Part shown: piece after piece, positions 60,801-63,566 of the stretch
How positions within the stretch are numbered: position 1 is the first letter of the stretch
Layout: every line of letters starts with the position of its first letter
Assembly: GCA_000149265.1 (NCBI GenBank)
Contig: CH003201.1
Location: 368,377-432,376 of the forward strand
From: Ciona savignyi
Taxonomy: Eukaryota > Chordata > Ascidiacea > Phlebobranchia > Cionidae
Length of the DNA: 64,000 bases
Reading direction: 5' to 3'
Made by a program: the position numbers and the translations under genes
Notes under the pieces: model-generated
The model's input: the letters and a program-made list of their open reading frames with translations, nothing else
Told to the model about the DNA's origin: nothing
Databases searched by the model: none

Positions 60801-63566
60801 CACTTTACAGACATTGCCTGAACCCAGAGGATTAATGGATTTTACCAAATTGAAGGAACGTGTCTATCATATACAACACACTGCAATTGCTCCGGTAACC
60901 CGACAATGGGCGCGAGGTGATCTGAAGATTGCCCGTGTGTTAACCCCCTTGGTTTTCCCATTCACGGGGATAAACATGAATATCCTTTCCTATCCTATAT
61001 CCTATTCCCATTCACGTGGATAAACATGAATATCCTATCCTATCCTAAGTACAAGAATCTTTTTTATTACCCAGATTCCATTTCTACTGGATTAGTTAAT
61101 GCAGATAGGTAGAGAAAATACCAAAAATATATCTTTTATAGTAAGAGGCGTTTTTTACGAAATAAAATATTGGGAAAACATAGTGCAAATATTAAAATAC
61201 GAATTCAAGCTTCGTTTTTGTAGCCAGACGTCTTTTTTACTAGATGAAATAATGGAAATATTTGAGGAAATATTAAAGTCAAATATATCTTTTTTTGATA
61301 GCAAGACTCGTAAAAAACATGATAATTGACAGTTGGAAAAATGACACAACCAACCCAATAAACAATTGGAATAATATTTTGCTTGTAATTAATTTTTAAG
61401 TACCTTTTTAATAGCAAGATGCATTTTCTGCTAGATGAGGGTATGTGAAATAAAGATGAGATAACTAAACAATTTATTAAAAATTTAAAATAAATAGCAA
61501 GACACCATTTCTACGGGATAACCTAATATAAATAAAATGAACAAATAACAAATGTAAACTTAATTTAAATAGCAAGGCCTTTTCTACTGAATGAGATATG
61601 ATTTTAACTTAAAATTGTAAGAACCTGGCAATTAACATGACACAACTAACCCAACAAACAATTGCAAGAAGTCACTCGCTTCTGATCAAACGCAAACTTA
61701 TATTTAACAGCATGATACAAATTCCACATCCAACGCAAGTGATCATGTATCAATGTAATCGCAGGTGTCCTCAGCATGTACCAGCATGTGTATGTGGGTG
61801 TTGGCATTGCAGCATTACAATGATGTGAAGAGAATGGTAGAACCGAAGCAACGAAGAGTCCAGGAAGCAAGAGAGGCGTTGCAGGTCGCTCAGGATAACC
61901 TCAAGAAAAAACAGGTCGGTTATTGATCCGTAGACACAGCTGCCGTATCTATATCGTGTGAATGGCTTGTAGCTAGCGGTAAATCTCAATCCTACAACCT
62001 TTCAGCTGAAAGGCGGTCTACTTACCTATTAAGCTGTTTCGCTAGATTTAAACTAAAAATACAGTTGGTTACTAATTAGTAGACACTTCTGCTGAATCAA
62101 TATTCGATAGATAACTTATTGTTAGAGATAAATTTCGATCCTACAACCTTTCGGCTGAAAGGTTGTGTACTAACCTATTAAGCTGTTTGGCTAGATTTAA
62201 ACTAAAAAAACAGGTCCGTTATTGATCTGTAGACACTGCTGCCGTATCAAAATGGGTTCACAGATAACATTTTTTAGAGATAAATCTTGACCCTACAACC
62301 ATTTGGCTTAAAGGCGGTGTACTTACCTATTGAGCTATTCGGCTAGTTTTAAACTAAAAAACAAGTTGTTACTGTAGACACAGCTGCCGTATTAATATTG
62401 GACTTATTGTTAGTGATAAATCCTACAATCTTTCGGCTGAAAGGCAGTGTACCTACCTATTAAGCTGTTCGGTTAGATTTAAACTAAAATTACAGGTTGG
62501 AACATCACCTGAGCCCAGTAAGAGTTATAGAATATAACCTTCCCACTTTAACACACCAATTTTTATTTTTTTTTTTTTCCGATTTTAACTGATACTCATA
62601 TCTTCTTTATTAGGCAAGTTTGCATAAGATCGAGAGTCACCTCACCCAGCTGAGCGCTAAGTACGATGAGAGCGTGGCTCAACAGGAAGCTTTAAAGAAA
62701 AGGAGAGTTATCACCGGGAAGAGATTAGAACGAGCTGCGATCCTTATCCATGCGCTTGCTGATGAAGAGGTAAAGCACAGAAGAAGAGGATTAAAGAGAA
62801 TACTTATCCTTATACTCTGGGCTATCATTACATGAAGAGGAGTGCTTACTTGGCTAGTTAGCAGATTATTTGGTGCATATCTACGGCTTACTTAAGCTAT
62901 TGCGGTGCGTTGTGTATAATTGAGATTGTTCCTTTAATTTTAGAAGAACCCATTAATCCACTGCATCTAGGCGATCTGCTGAGTTCCTTACACAAGAACA
63001 CAACTGACTAGTTAGCTGCCAGATTAGATTCTACAACCCTTTCTCTGCAATACAACCCATTAACCCACCAAACCATATAAAAATTTATTTTCTTATGTAA
63101 TAATTATAGGCATTATAGGAAACAAAAAAATTAAGCAATACAAAAACTTAACTTATGTAATGCATTATAGAAAGTAAAAATCTAGAAGTAAAAACTTTTT
63201 TTATGTGATGCATTATGGAAAGTAAAAATCTAAGAGTAAAAACCTTTTTATGTGATGCCTTAAGGGGAAAAAAATTAAACAACAAACACCTAAAATTTGA
63301 TTCATTCTAGAAACAAAAAATCAAAAAGTAAAAAAAAACAACTAACACAGGGGCGTTGGAATGAGTCTGTTGATAACTTGAACAAGAAACTTTGTGGATT
63401 GATTGGAGATACCATGGTTTCTGCAGCGTCCGTGGCATATCTTGGACCCTTTATTCAGTCATACAGACACGATCTGACATCACAGTGGGTGCAGTCATGT
63501 CATGATGGATCGATTGTGACATCACAAAGTTATGACATGGTCCGACTGATGGCAGACAGTAACAAG
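168..63566 (+). CDS. Axonemal dynein heavy chain (DNAH6/DNAH14-like), about 64 exons, partial at both ends
   Basis: Motor subunit of ciliary dynein: an ATP-driven, minus-end-directed microtubule motor of the axoneme. The exons, joined at GT-AG introns, give one reading frame of about 3,200 codons with tail, linker, AAA1-AAA4, stalk with microtubule-binding domain, and the first part of AAA5 in the standard order. Four P-loops are visible: GPAGTGKS (25330-25353), GPSGGGKT (29643-29666), GDSGVGKT (45714-45737) and GIDGTGKV (53392-53415). A full heavy chain is about 4,500 residues, so the first exons and roughly the last 1,200 residues lie outside. The AAA1 wording ([18 protein letters not shown]) and the unusual AAA4 P-loop recall DNAH14, with DNAH6 the next candidate. 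That assignment is from memory. Oddities are one probable frameshift (48821-48828), one gap inside exon 13, and an unresolved phase between exons 3 and 4. Confidence 0.95.
802..1083 (-). mobile_element. tRNA-derived SINE (Cics-like)
   Basis: Near full length and representative of the family. Read on the minus strand it has a tRNA-like head (TAGTCTNGTGGTTTNGTGCG as A box region, GGTTCGAAACTGG-like B box), a body with CCTGAACCCAG, TGGGTTCTACCAAATT, CCGGTAACCCGACGG and GTGTGTTAACCCC, and a tail of TATCC repeats. I recall such a composite SINE from Ciona. The name is from memory. Confidence 0.8.
2524..2778 (+). mobile_element. tRNA-derived SINE
   Basis: Same family as the copy at 802. It retains B box, body and tail (ATATCCTATCTTA). 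It is flanked on both sides by copies of another intronic segment (2296-2500 and 2810-2960). Confidence 0.8.
3581..9253 (+). CDS. Dynein heavy chain, N-terminal tail part 2 (exons 5-12)
   Basis: Exons: 3581-3675, 4061-4274, 5141-5237, 5376-5435, 6191-6279, 7162-7302, 8271-8382 and 9033-9253. Phases agree across all these joins. Exon 6 carries the conserved tail pattern [13 protein letters not shown] followed by an acidic, less conserved stretch. Exons 8-10 ([14 protein letters not shown], then Arg/Ser/Glu-rich sequence) look like a lineage-specific linker, with low conservation expected. Exon 12 encodes [16 protein letters not shown], a helical segment at the start of the linker-proximal region. 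Confidence 0.85.
4301..4591 (-). mobile_element. tRNA-derived SINE
   Basis: Near full length, 26 bases after the donor of dynein exon 6. Its tail end faces the exon. Confidence 0.8.
5570..5820 (-). mobile_element. tRNA-derived SINE, old degenerate copy
   Basis: The body motifs are recognisable but heavily mutated. A further tail-only fragment lies at 5249-5330, just after the exon 7 donor. Confidence 0.6.
6300..6546 (+). mobile_element. Solo LTR, copy A (247 bp)
   Basis: Begins TGTTGT, ends ACAACA, and is flanked by the 5-bp target duplication ATAAT (6295-6299 and 6547-6551). The same sequence recurs at 30392-30632 with a different target duplication. There is no internal region. Strand is arbitrary. 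Confidence 0.85.
6748..6890 (-). mobile_element. tRNA-derived SINE, partial (head half)
   Basis: Contains GGTAGAACCCATTAATCCGC and TTTCGAACCTGCAACC. The tail half is missing. Confidence 0.75.
7297..7705 (+). repeat. Tandem duplication (period about 249 bp) starting at the exon 10 donor
   Basis: AGGTTGTCTTCAATAATCTG at the exon 10 end recurs as AGGTTGTCTTTAATAATCTG at 7551. Both continue through CCGTTTTTGTA, ATGTATCGGTCGCG and ACAGTGTCATAGTATA. Confidence 0.8.
7833..8239 (+). mobile_element. Two SINE fragments: tail half (+, 7833-7953) and tail piece (-, 8163-8239)
   Basis: The + fragment has CAACACACTGCAATGGC and ends GAGTATCCCATCC. The - fragment begins ATGGGATATTCATGTTTATC and jumps to a head remnant (GACCAACCGGCCGA), so it is internally deleted. 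Confidence 0.65.
9345..9850. mobile_element. SINE remnants in the exon 12-13 intron
   Basis: Minus-strand head remnants (9345-9400 and 9460-9530) and a plus-strand tail (9692 onward) whose end, AATATCCC ATCCAG, is the acceptor of dynein exon 13. Between them is a short T-rich repeat (TTTTTTCACAG(T/G)AA) with several copies. Confidence 0.6.
9851..17092 (+). CDS. Dynein heavy chain, linker (DHC N2) first half (exons 13-22)
   Basis: Exons: 9851-10163 (with 100 N at 10001-10100), 10860-11062, 12195-12335, 12798-12864, 13635-13804, 14507-14654, 15024-15136, 15948-16110, 16476-16588 and 16960-17092. Family landmarks are YGVWMDPEQ then EAKKDDNIM (exon 15), [13 protein letters not shown] (exon 16), [18 protein letters not shown] (exon 20), and [18 protein letters not shown] (exon 22). 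The linker is the lever that swings across the AAA ring during the power stroke. Exon 13 reads straight across the N run if the CGTGT on each side is the same five bases. Its acceptor lies in SINE-like sequence. Confidence 0.92.
10001..10100. other. Assembly gap (100 N) inside dynein exon 13
   Basis: Left flank ends CGAAACGTGT and right flank begins CGTGTCGCC. Merging the two CGTGT restores the reading frame. Confidence 0.9.
10638..10795 (+). repeat. 46-bp tandem repeat
   Basis: About 3.5 copies of a unit starting CCTGATTATTTCTAAATCG and ending CATTTCGCTTAA, upstream of exon 14. Confidence 0.85.
11055..11580 (+). repeat. Tandem repeat of about 185 bp starting at the exon 14 donor
   Basis: Three diverged units. 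Each begins AGGT(G/A)AAT, then (G/A)TCTA(C/T)AG, ACTATGG, CAAAAACAGCATAC and TTTTAGACAAAATTATTTTG. The first unit includes the real exon 14 donor at 11063. Confidence 0.75.
11737..12022 (+). mobile_element. tRNA-derived SINE
   Basis: Near full length, mutated in the head (TAGTCCGGTGGTATAGTACG). The body is well kept and the tail reads GATCCTATCCTAACC. Confidence 0.8.
12375..12492 (+). repeat. 26-bp tandem repeat
   Basis: Four to five copies of TGGTCAGTTAAATAAAGCAT plus CCTC, decaying toward the 3' end. It lies just after exon 15. Confidence 0.8.
12541..12782 (+). mobile_element. tRNA-derived SINE ending 15 bases before dynein exon 16
   Basis: Head GATTAGCCTAGTGAGTTAGT, B box GGTTCAAACCTGG, body shortened. 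Its end lies close enough to the exon 16 acceptor (12797) to occupy the branch-point and pyrimidine region. Confidence 0.8.
13190..13627 (+). repeat. Minisatellite of TGACATCAC units before exon 17
   Basis: More than 25 copies of (A)TGACATCACAT(G/T)TTA in 13-28 bp variants with higher-order groups. It reaches to within a few bases of the exon 17 acceptor. Frames through it are open but are not exons. Confidence 0.9.
15637..15931 (+). mobile_element. tRNA-derived SINE abutting dynein exon 20
   Basis: Near full length. The tail (CATATCCTATCTTA) runs directly into the pyrimidine tract of the exon 20 acceptor at 15947. Confidence 0.85.
16133..16430. mobile_element. Cluster of SINE fragments in opposite orientations
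   Basis: A minus-strand tail piece (16133-16195) is followed by a plus-strand tail half (16206-16322) and then a minus-strand head half (16320-16430). The cluster fills the intron between exons 20 and 21. Confidence 0.65.
16660..16958. mobile_element. Composite of a + tail half and a - head half of the SINE
   Basis: Plus-strand body and tail (16660-16805) are joined directly to a minus-strand head half (16805-16958) that runs up to the acceptor of exon 22 (16959). Such back-to-back halves suggest an inversion within one or two former copies. Confidence 0.7.
17928..17951 (+). promoter_or_regulatory. CRE plus octamer: likely distal sequence element of the U1 gene
   Basis: A perfect TGACGTCA (17928-17935) lies 8 bases from a perfect octamer ATTTGCAT (17944-17951), about 245 bases upstream of the U1 start at 18193. 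Octamers near -220 to -250 are the usual distal element of animal snRNA genes. The position suggests this U1 copy was once a real transcription unit. I cannot identify the proximal element near -55. Confidence 0.5.
18221..18266 (+). ncRNA. Spliced-leader (SL) RNA-like sequence
   Basis: SL-like exon at 18221-18236, 5' splice site AAG|GTAAGA at 18237, and a hairpin with CTTGCCTTATTC. A T-run (AATTTTTT, 18243-18250) could be the Sm-type site. It sits inside the U1 loop without its own visible upstream promoter, so it is a copy inside an element and probably not a functional SL gene. Confidence 0.6.
18454..18622 (+). repeat. Two 85-bp tandem repeats inside the SL-headed element
   Basis: CTCCCTACGTGGCTTGCACG starts at 18454 and again at 18539. 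The units agree through the shared TGGAGAGATGCCTGCGAA and then diverge mildly. Confidence 0.85.
19168..19434 (-). mobile_element. tRNA-derived SINE
   Basis: Near full length, lacking a short stretch around GGGTTAACACAC...CGCGCCC. Head end GACTAACCGGTTGGA. Confidence 0.8.
19887..24567 (+). CDS. Dynein heavy chain, linker second half up to AAA1 (exons 23-28)
   Basis: Exons: 19887-20042, 20848-20985, 21485-21711, 21929-22097, 23872-23983 and 24426-24567. All joins keep phase. Landmarks are [17 protein letters not shown] (exon 23) and, at the exon 24/25 join, LEKIQKCLE followed by [20 protein letters not shown], one of the best-conserved blocks of the DHC N2 linker. Exon 25 also has [12 protein letters not shown]. 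Exons 26-28 lead to the AAA1 boundary ([18 protein letters not shown]). The intron before exon 25 contains tandem copies of the exon's own acceptor and first 14 bases. The intron after exon 26 holds a minisatellite and an assembly gap. Confidence 0.93.
20322..20626 (-). mobile_element. tRNA-derived SINE, full length, nested in an older copy
   Basis: 305 bp flanked by an 8-bp target duplication ACTAGTTT (20314-20321 and 20627-20634). The flanks (20183-20321 and 20627-20698) are the two halves of an older SINE in the same orientation. This copy defines the ends: a (TAGGA)n start and a GGGCGGGCTCC finish on the + strand. Confidence 0.85.
21180..21500 (+). repeat. 126-bp tandem repeat that includes the acceptor of exon 25
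   Basis: GATTACTTG(G)AATT occurs at 21232, 21358 and at the true exon start 21485, spacing 126 and 127. The first two copies continue into TTAGTCAGATTATTTGCG. The second is preceded by TTTACAAG, like the true TATTACAG. Confidence 0.85.
22128..22232 (+). repeat. Short tandem repeat GGGTAAGGCATCGGAATG(A/G)
   Basis: About five copies of a 19-20 bp unit starting about 30 bases after exon 26 and ending at an assembly gap. Each copy contains GGTAAGG, a donor-like string. Confidence 0.85.
22233..22332. other. Assembly gap (100 N)
   Basis: Lies between two different tandem arrays, so the true array length is unknown. Confidence 0.95.
22333..23015 (+). repeat. Minisatellite, 96-bp higher-order unit made of two 48-bp halves
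   Basis: Half A contains ATAATTGTCAAGTTTTTATGG, written in two parts as ATAATTGTCAAG and TTTTTATGG. Half B contains AATAAATATCTAGTG and TTTTAATGG. Both share TTATGTAAGG(A/G)AACATTATTAAAT. About seven units are nearly identical. Confidence 0.9.
23195..23426 (-). mobile_element. tRNA-derived SINE with internal deletion
   Basis: Tail and head are present. About 70 bases of the middle (between CCCACCGTC and CCGCTGGG) are missing. Confidence 0.8.
24565..24945 (+). repeat. Diverged tandem repeat of about 66 bp starting at the exon 28 donor
   Basis: Six units of AAGGTATAACAAAACTATTG followed by ATTAATTGTGTTCAT. The first AAGGTATAAC is the real splice donor (24568). Confidence 0.75.
25146..29207 (+). 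CDS. Dynein heavy chain, AAA1 (main ATPase module; exons 29-34)
   Basis: Exons: 25146-25377, 25553-25606, 26234-26379, 27574-27829, 28152-28253 and 29052-29207. AAA1 is the principal ATP hydrolysis site. Exon 29 ends with the P-loop [16 protein letters not shown]. Exon 30 gives [16 protein letters not shown]. Exon 31 has the Walker B block [13 protein letters not shown]. Exon 32 has [16 protein letters not shown] and [12 protein letters not shown] (sensor region), and exons 32-33 give KQLSQQ plus [14 protein letters not shown]. All catalytic motifs look intact, so the motor is expected to be active. The following [18 protein letters not shown] leads into AAA2. Confidence 0.97.
26408..26650 (+). 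mobile_element. hAT-like MITE, copy 1 (243 bp)
   Basis: Non-coding. The 3' end reads AAGAAACACTG and the 5' end CACCGGTTCTCAA, decayed inverted ends of the CAGTGTTTCTCAA type. It is flanked by GCCTAAAA (26400-26407) and GCCTAGAA (26651-26658), an 8-bp target duplication with one mismatch. The interior matches 55236-55492. It lies just inside the intron after AAA1 exon 31. Confidence 0.75.
28352..28676 (+). mobile_element. tRNA-derived SINE with long TATCC tail
   Basis: Full length from TCCGACCGGTTAGTCTGG to TATCCTATCCTAGCCTATCC. A small internal duplication (AATTGAAGAAATGT) follows the AAATTAAAGGAATG motif. Confidence 0.85.
29529..43866 (+). CDS. Dynein heavy chain, AAA2 (exons 35-43)
   Basis: Exons: 29529-29738, 38689-38825, 39484-39568, 40364-40413, 40956-41136, 41387-41504, 42155-42339, 42653-42783 and 43774-43866. 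Exon 35 carries the P-loop GPSGGGKT. After an 8.95-kb intron containing an antisense gene, exon 36 has [19 protein letters not shown]. Exons 39-40 carry the Walker B-like [16 protein letters not shown] and the sensor stretch [15 protein letters not shown]. Exons 37 and 38 add about 45 Ser-rich residues, and exon 42 adds about 44 charged, Ser/Thr-rich residues that look disordered. Exon 43 ([14 protein letters not shown]) closes AAA2. Phases agree throughout. Confidence 0.94.
29739..30880. other. Intron sequence 3' of the TTL gene
   Basis: Contains solo LTR copy B and, around it, three or four diverged repeats of a segment with AATTGGTAA(C/T)TAG(C/G)AAAG and TGTGAT(A/G)AGGT(A/G)GCCAGG. No coding signal on the + strand. 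Confidence 0.6.
30392..30632 (+). mobile_element. Solo LTR, copy B (241 bp)
   Basis: Begins TGTTTTATCC, ends CCACAACA, and is flanked by GTTAC on both sides (30387-30391 and 30633-30637). Closely similar to copy A over its whole length. It lies in the dynein intron just downstream of the antisense TTL gene's stop. A 30-base remnant of the same 3' end may sit at 46142-46171. Confidence 0.85.
30881..37078 (-). CDS. Tubulin-tyrosine-ligase family protein (TTL/TTLL-like), nested antisense in a dynein intron
   Basis: ATP-grasp ligase that adds an amino acid to tubulin or a similar acceptor. Coding exons in gene order: 37078-36943 (ATG at 37078), 36340-36204, 35331-35211, 34741-34620, 34249-34150, 33503-33342, one partly in the gap (about 32766-32647), 32320-32170, and 31318-30881 with a stop. 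Phases agree from exon 1 to 5 and from exon 7 to 9. Landmarks: YPESWIVP (exon 3), [14 protein letters not shown] with the ATP-binding lysine (exon 4), GLVRSC and DPYAHLTN (exon 6), and [17 protein letters not shown] then [10 protein letters not shown] (exon 8), the family's metal-binding E-x-N. The last 146 residues are unrecognised and charged. The K-F-D-[IL]-R motif is not found, and exons 5 and 6 mismatch by one base, so an exon may be missed or one base may be wrong. Which TTLL it is, and its substrate, are unknown. Confidence 0.78.
31529..31806 (-). mobile_element. tRNA-derived SINE in the TTL-gene intron
   Basis: Starts with (GGATA)n and ends GACTAACCAGGCGGA. Near full length except for a short loss after GTTTATCC. 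Confidence 0.85.
32767..33076. other. Assembly gap (310 N) inside the TTL gene
   Basis: Cuts the 5' part of TTL exon 7, or its acceptor, on the minus strand. The non-round length suggests an estimated gap. Confidence 0.95.
33528..33790 (-). mobile_element. tRNA-derived SINE in the TTL-gene intron
   Basis: Tail (TAGGATAGGATATTCATG) and head are recognisable. The middle is shortened. It sits just upstream, in TTL sense, of TTL exon 6. Confidence 0.8.
35381..35596 (+). repeat. 33-bp minisatellite in the TTL-gene intron
   Basis: About 6.5 copies of a unit with GTTATTAGCAGGG and TTATTACATGGTACACACAT. It starts about 50 bases upstream, in TTL sense, of TTL exon 3. The open frames through it are repeat artefacts. 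Confidence 0.9.
35652..36203. mobile_element. Two SINE copies facing each other, the second ending at TTL exon 2
   Basis: A minus-strand copy (35652-35870) is followed by a plus-strand degenerate copy (about 35890-36203) with an internal triplication of CCAGTTGATTAATGGG. The tail of the second copy reads AATATCCTGTCCTAC and, on the minus strand, supplies the GTAGGA donor of TTL exon 2 (36204). Confidence 0.7.
36700..36930 (+). mobile_element. tRNA-derived SINE, degenerate
   Basis: Recognised by GTGGGTTAGTGC, GTTGGGCAATGCACTT, ACACACTACAATAGCTC and TTTGACGGTGGG. It lies between TTL exons 1 and 2. Confidence 0.65.
37079..38688. other. Upstream region of the TTL gene, very AT-rich
   Basis: No exon, SINE or RNA gene is seen here. 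It must contain the TTL promoter on the minus strand but shows no element I can name. The 3' end carries the pyrimidine-rich acceptor of dynein exon 36. Confidence 0.6.
39181..39455 (+). mobile_element. tRNA-derived SINE upstream of dynein exon 37
   Basis: Head TTTAGTCTGGCGGTCG, body complete, tail ATATCCTATCCTATTC ending about 28 bases before the exon 37 acceptor. Confidence 0.8.
40454..40744 (+). mobile_element. tRNA-derived SINE, full length
   Basis: Good consensus copy: GATTGGTCTGGTGATTAAGT head, GGTTCGAAACTAG B box, intact body, CATGAATATCCTATCC tail. Confidence 0.85.
41174..41790. mobile_element. SINE fragments around dynein exon 40
   Basis: A minus-strand copy with deletions (41174-41345) precedes the exon. 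A plus-strand head only (41700-41790, GGTGGTCTAGCGGTTAAGTG) follows it. Confidence 0.7.
42788..43192 (+). repeat. Tandem duplication, period about 205 bp
   Basis: ATTCAGCTAT and TTGCCT(T/C)CAT open each unit, and each ends near ACATG(C/A)ATATCCCAT with SINE-like motifs in between. It lies just after exon 42. Confidence 0.65.
44409..50175 (+). CDS. Dynein heavy chain, AAA3 (exons 44-52), with a 1-bp frameshift
   Basis: Exons: 44409-44592, 45187-45351, 45654-45749, 46383-46560, 47263-47342, 47827-47969, 48720-48913, 49469-49657 and 50026-50175. Exon 46 has the P-loop GDSGVGKT. Exon 49 has the Walker B region [14 protein letters not shown], with Asn where most dyneins, as I recall them, have the first Asp of a DDLNMP motif. 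Exon 50 reads to APPGGGR and then needs a one-base shift to continue as [20 protein letters not shown]. The uncorrected frame stops at 48889. Exon 50 is 194 nt where phase demands 193, which supports an extra G in the G-rich run at 48821-48828. Exons 51-52 continue in the corrected frame. Confidence 0.92.
45356..46009 (-). mobile_element. Two minus-strand SINE tail halves flanking dynein exon 46
   Basis: 45356-45478 begins within 5 bases of the exon 45 end, so the donor GTGAGT merges with the SINE tail. 45828-46009 is a better-kept tail half (TAGAATATTCATCTTTATCC to CCGCTGGGTTCA). Confidence 0.75.
46010..46380 (+). other. Intron sequence before exon 47
   Basis: No gene. A 30-base stretch at 46142-46171 (GGGATAGAAATTAATG ... 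ATAACA) resembles the 3' end of the solo LTRs. Otherwise AT-rich with nothing recognised. Confidence 0.35.
46599..46892 (+). mobile_element. tRNA-derived SINE
   Basis: Full length, starting about 40 bases after the exon 47 donor. A second, much older copy follows at about 46940-47150. Confidence 0.8.
48337..48709 (+). mobile_element. tRNA-derived SINE plus extra tail fragment abutting dynein exon 50
   Basis: Full copy at 48337-48620, then a second tail piece at 48632-48709. The tail TATATCCTATCTTA runs into the acceptor TTAATTTCAG of exon 50. Confidence 0.8.
49058..49352 (+). mobile_element. tRNA-derived SINE, full length
   Basis: Head GGTCTAATGGTTAAGTGCGG, body intact, tail ATATCCTATCCTAATT. 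Good copy for defining the family consensus. Confidence 0.85.
50500..58112 (+). CDS. Dynein heavy chain, AAA4 (exons 53-57)
   Basis: Exons: 50500-50651, 53283-53462, 55024-55187, 56561-56792 and 57968-58112. Exon 54 has the P-loop [18 protein letters not shown]. The usual AAA4 form is GVGGSGKQS, so the Asp and the Val after Lys are divergent. Exon 55 gives the Walker B-like [19 protein letters not shown]. Exon 56 gives the AAA4 exit block ([25 protein letters not shown]). Exon 57 completes the WPEEAL motif and then runs into a Ser/Thr/Glu-rich stretch of about 30 residues. The introns around exon 54 hold a 333-bp tandem block and a 30-bp minisatellite. Confidence 0.94.
51062..52790 (+). repeat. 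Tandem array of about 333-bp units with a conserved palindrome
   Basis: The marker ACAGGCATGGCTTGT recurs at about 51153, 51486, 51820 and 52152, with a diverged copy at 52460 (spacings near 333, last 308). Each unit carries CCCAGGGGAATTCCCCTGGG or a decayed form (perfect at 51272-51291 and 52271-52290). ATGGGTCCCAT near 51078 and ATGGGACCCAT near 52766 form short inverted ends. No open frame. It lies in the intron before the AAA4 P-loop exon. Confidence 0.8.
53545..54720 (+). repeat. 30-bp minisatellite, about 39 copies
   Basis: Unit TTTATGGTTGTGCTTTACTT plus CATGGTTTAC with point variants. Because 30 is divisible by three, several frames on both strands stay open for hundreds of codons (for example 53578-54717 + and 53511-54458 -). 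These are repeat artefacts inside a dynein intron. Confidence 0.95.
55236..55492 (+). mobile_element. hAT-like MITE, copy 2 (about 257 bp)
   Basis: Starts CAGTGTTTCTCAATC and shares most of its length with copy 1, including ACGAAATGCAAGTGTG and CGCACCTAGCTAACCCC. The 3' end is decayed and I see no target duplication. A short GGCGCACC/GTGCGCC palindrome near 55457-55470 is extra. Confidence 0.7.
55971..56270 (+). mobile_element. Second SINE type with a tRNA head of the GCTCAGT class
   Basis: GATAGCTCAGTTGCTTAGAG is a textbook A box and GTTGGATTAAAACCAGC a decayed B box. The body still shares GGCACTTA and ATAAACATGAATA with the main family, so it is a related SINE with a different head. Another tRNA-like head lies at 59208-59268 (CGCAGTGGTTAAGTATGG, AGTTCGATCACC). 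Confidence 0.5.
56281..56575 (+). repeat. Tandem repeat carrying decoy copies of the exon 56 acceptor
   Basis: TTCCCAGGGGAA or TTTCCAGGGGAA occurs at about 56320, 56413 and the true site 56555. The first two are followed by ATATCAATAATAAGGAT and AAACATTGATTT. A 22-bp TTTGGATCTAAATTATTAGT repeat fills the last part. Confidence 0.8.
56786..56915 (+). repeat. 21-bp tandem repeat starting at the exon 56 donor
   Basis: ATTGGTGAGTGATTCCTTAT is the exon end plus donor. It is followed by five further units with GGTGGGTGATTCCTTATTA, so donor-like GGTGGGTGA strings are arrayed downstream of the real one. Confidence 0.85.
57249..57527 (-). mobile_element. tRNA-derived SINE
   Basis: Near full length in the exon 56-57 intron. 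It splits a duplicated flank: the GAAACTAGCC(A/G)CTAGCGAATTG segment occurs on both sides (about 57053 and 57623). Confidence 0.8.
58550..62769 (+). CDS. Dynein heavy chain, stalk coiled coil and microtubule-binding domain (exons 58-63)
   Basis: Exons: 58550-58687, 58979-59191, 59803-59916, 60410-60685, 61765-61914 and 62614-62769, all ending in phase 0. Exon 58 has [18 protein letters not shown] across the join, the entry to the stalk. Exons 59-60 are the outgoing helix CC1. Exon 61 encodes [32 protein letters not shown], and [11 protein letters not shown]. Exon 62 carries the microtubule-binding-domain signature [17 protein letters not shown] followed by the start of CC2, and exon 63 ends CC2 with [13 protein letters not shown] and [13 protein letters not shown]. 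This is the part that grips microtubules. It is of ordinary length with no long insertion. Confidence 0.95.
60066..60409 (+). repeat. 181-bp tandem duplication reaching the exon 61 acceptor
   Basis: GAACAATTTTCTCATTTTTA, GATCGATTTTAGAACA and ATGGTTTACATAGA occur twice, about 181 bases apart. The second unit ends in the real acceptor TCACTCCCCAG. The first ends in TGAATTTTTAC without AG. Confidence 0.8.
60700..61045 (+). mobile_element. tRNA-derived SINE with duplicated tail
   Basis: Starts 15 bases after dynein exon 61. Full length to about 60996, followed by a repeated tail module (ATTCACGTGGATAAACATG ... TATCCTATCC) at 61006-61045. Confidence 0.85.
61907..62500 (+). repeat. Tandem repeat of about 145 bp starting at the exon 62 donor
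   Basis: Four units. AAAAAACAGGTCGGTTATTG at the exon end recurs as AAAAAACAGGTCCGTTATTG at about 62207. All contain TAGACAC(A/T)GCTGCCGTAT, CCTACAAC and TTTCGGCTGAAAGG. Part of the unit looks like a SINE head. Confidence 0.8.
62850..63075 (-). mobile_element. tRNA-derived SINE, degenerate
   Basis: Recognised by GCTATTGCGGTGCGTTGTG, AGAACCCATTAATCC and GACTAGTTAGCTGCCAG in the exon 63-64 intron. Confidence 0.65.
63351..63566 (+). CDS. Dynein heavy chain, start of AAA5 (exon 64)
   Basis: This exon begins [20 protein letters not shown], the CC2-to-AAA5 transition, and continues with [17 protein letters not shown], the block that opens AAA5 in axonemal dyneins. It ends in phase 0 at a GTGAAA donor. 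No later exon is seen in the remaining 430 bases, so the gene continues beyond the window. Confidence 0.92.

Noticed and set aside
61965..62480. tRNA gene candidates (TTTCGGCTGAAAGG hairpins)
   Set aside because: The stem-loops belong to a tandem repeat with SINE-head similarity. No complete cloverleaf is seen.
63470..63540. TGACATCAC motifs in exon 64, like those of the 13.2-kb array
   Set aside because: They encode conserved-looking dynein residues (LTSQWV, VTSQSYD), so similarity to the minisatellite is coincidence.
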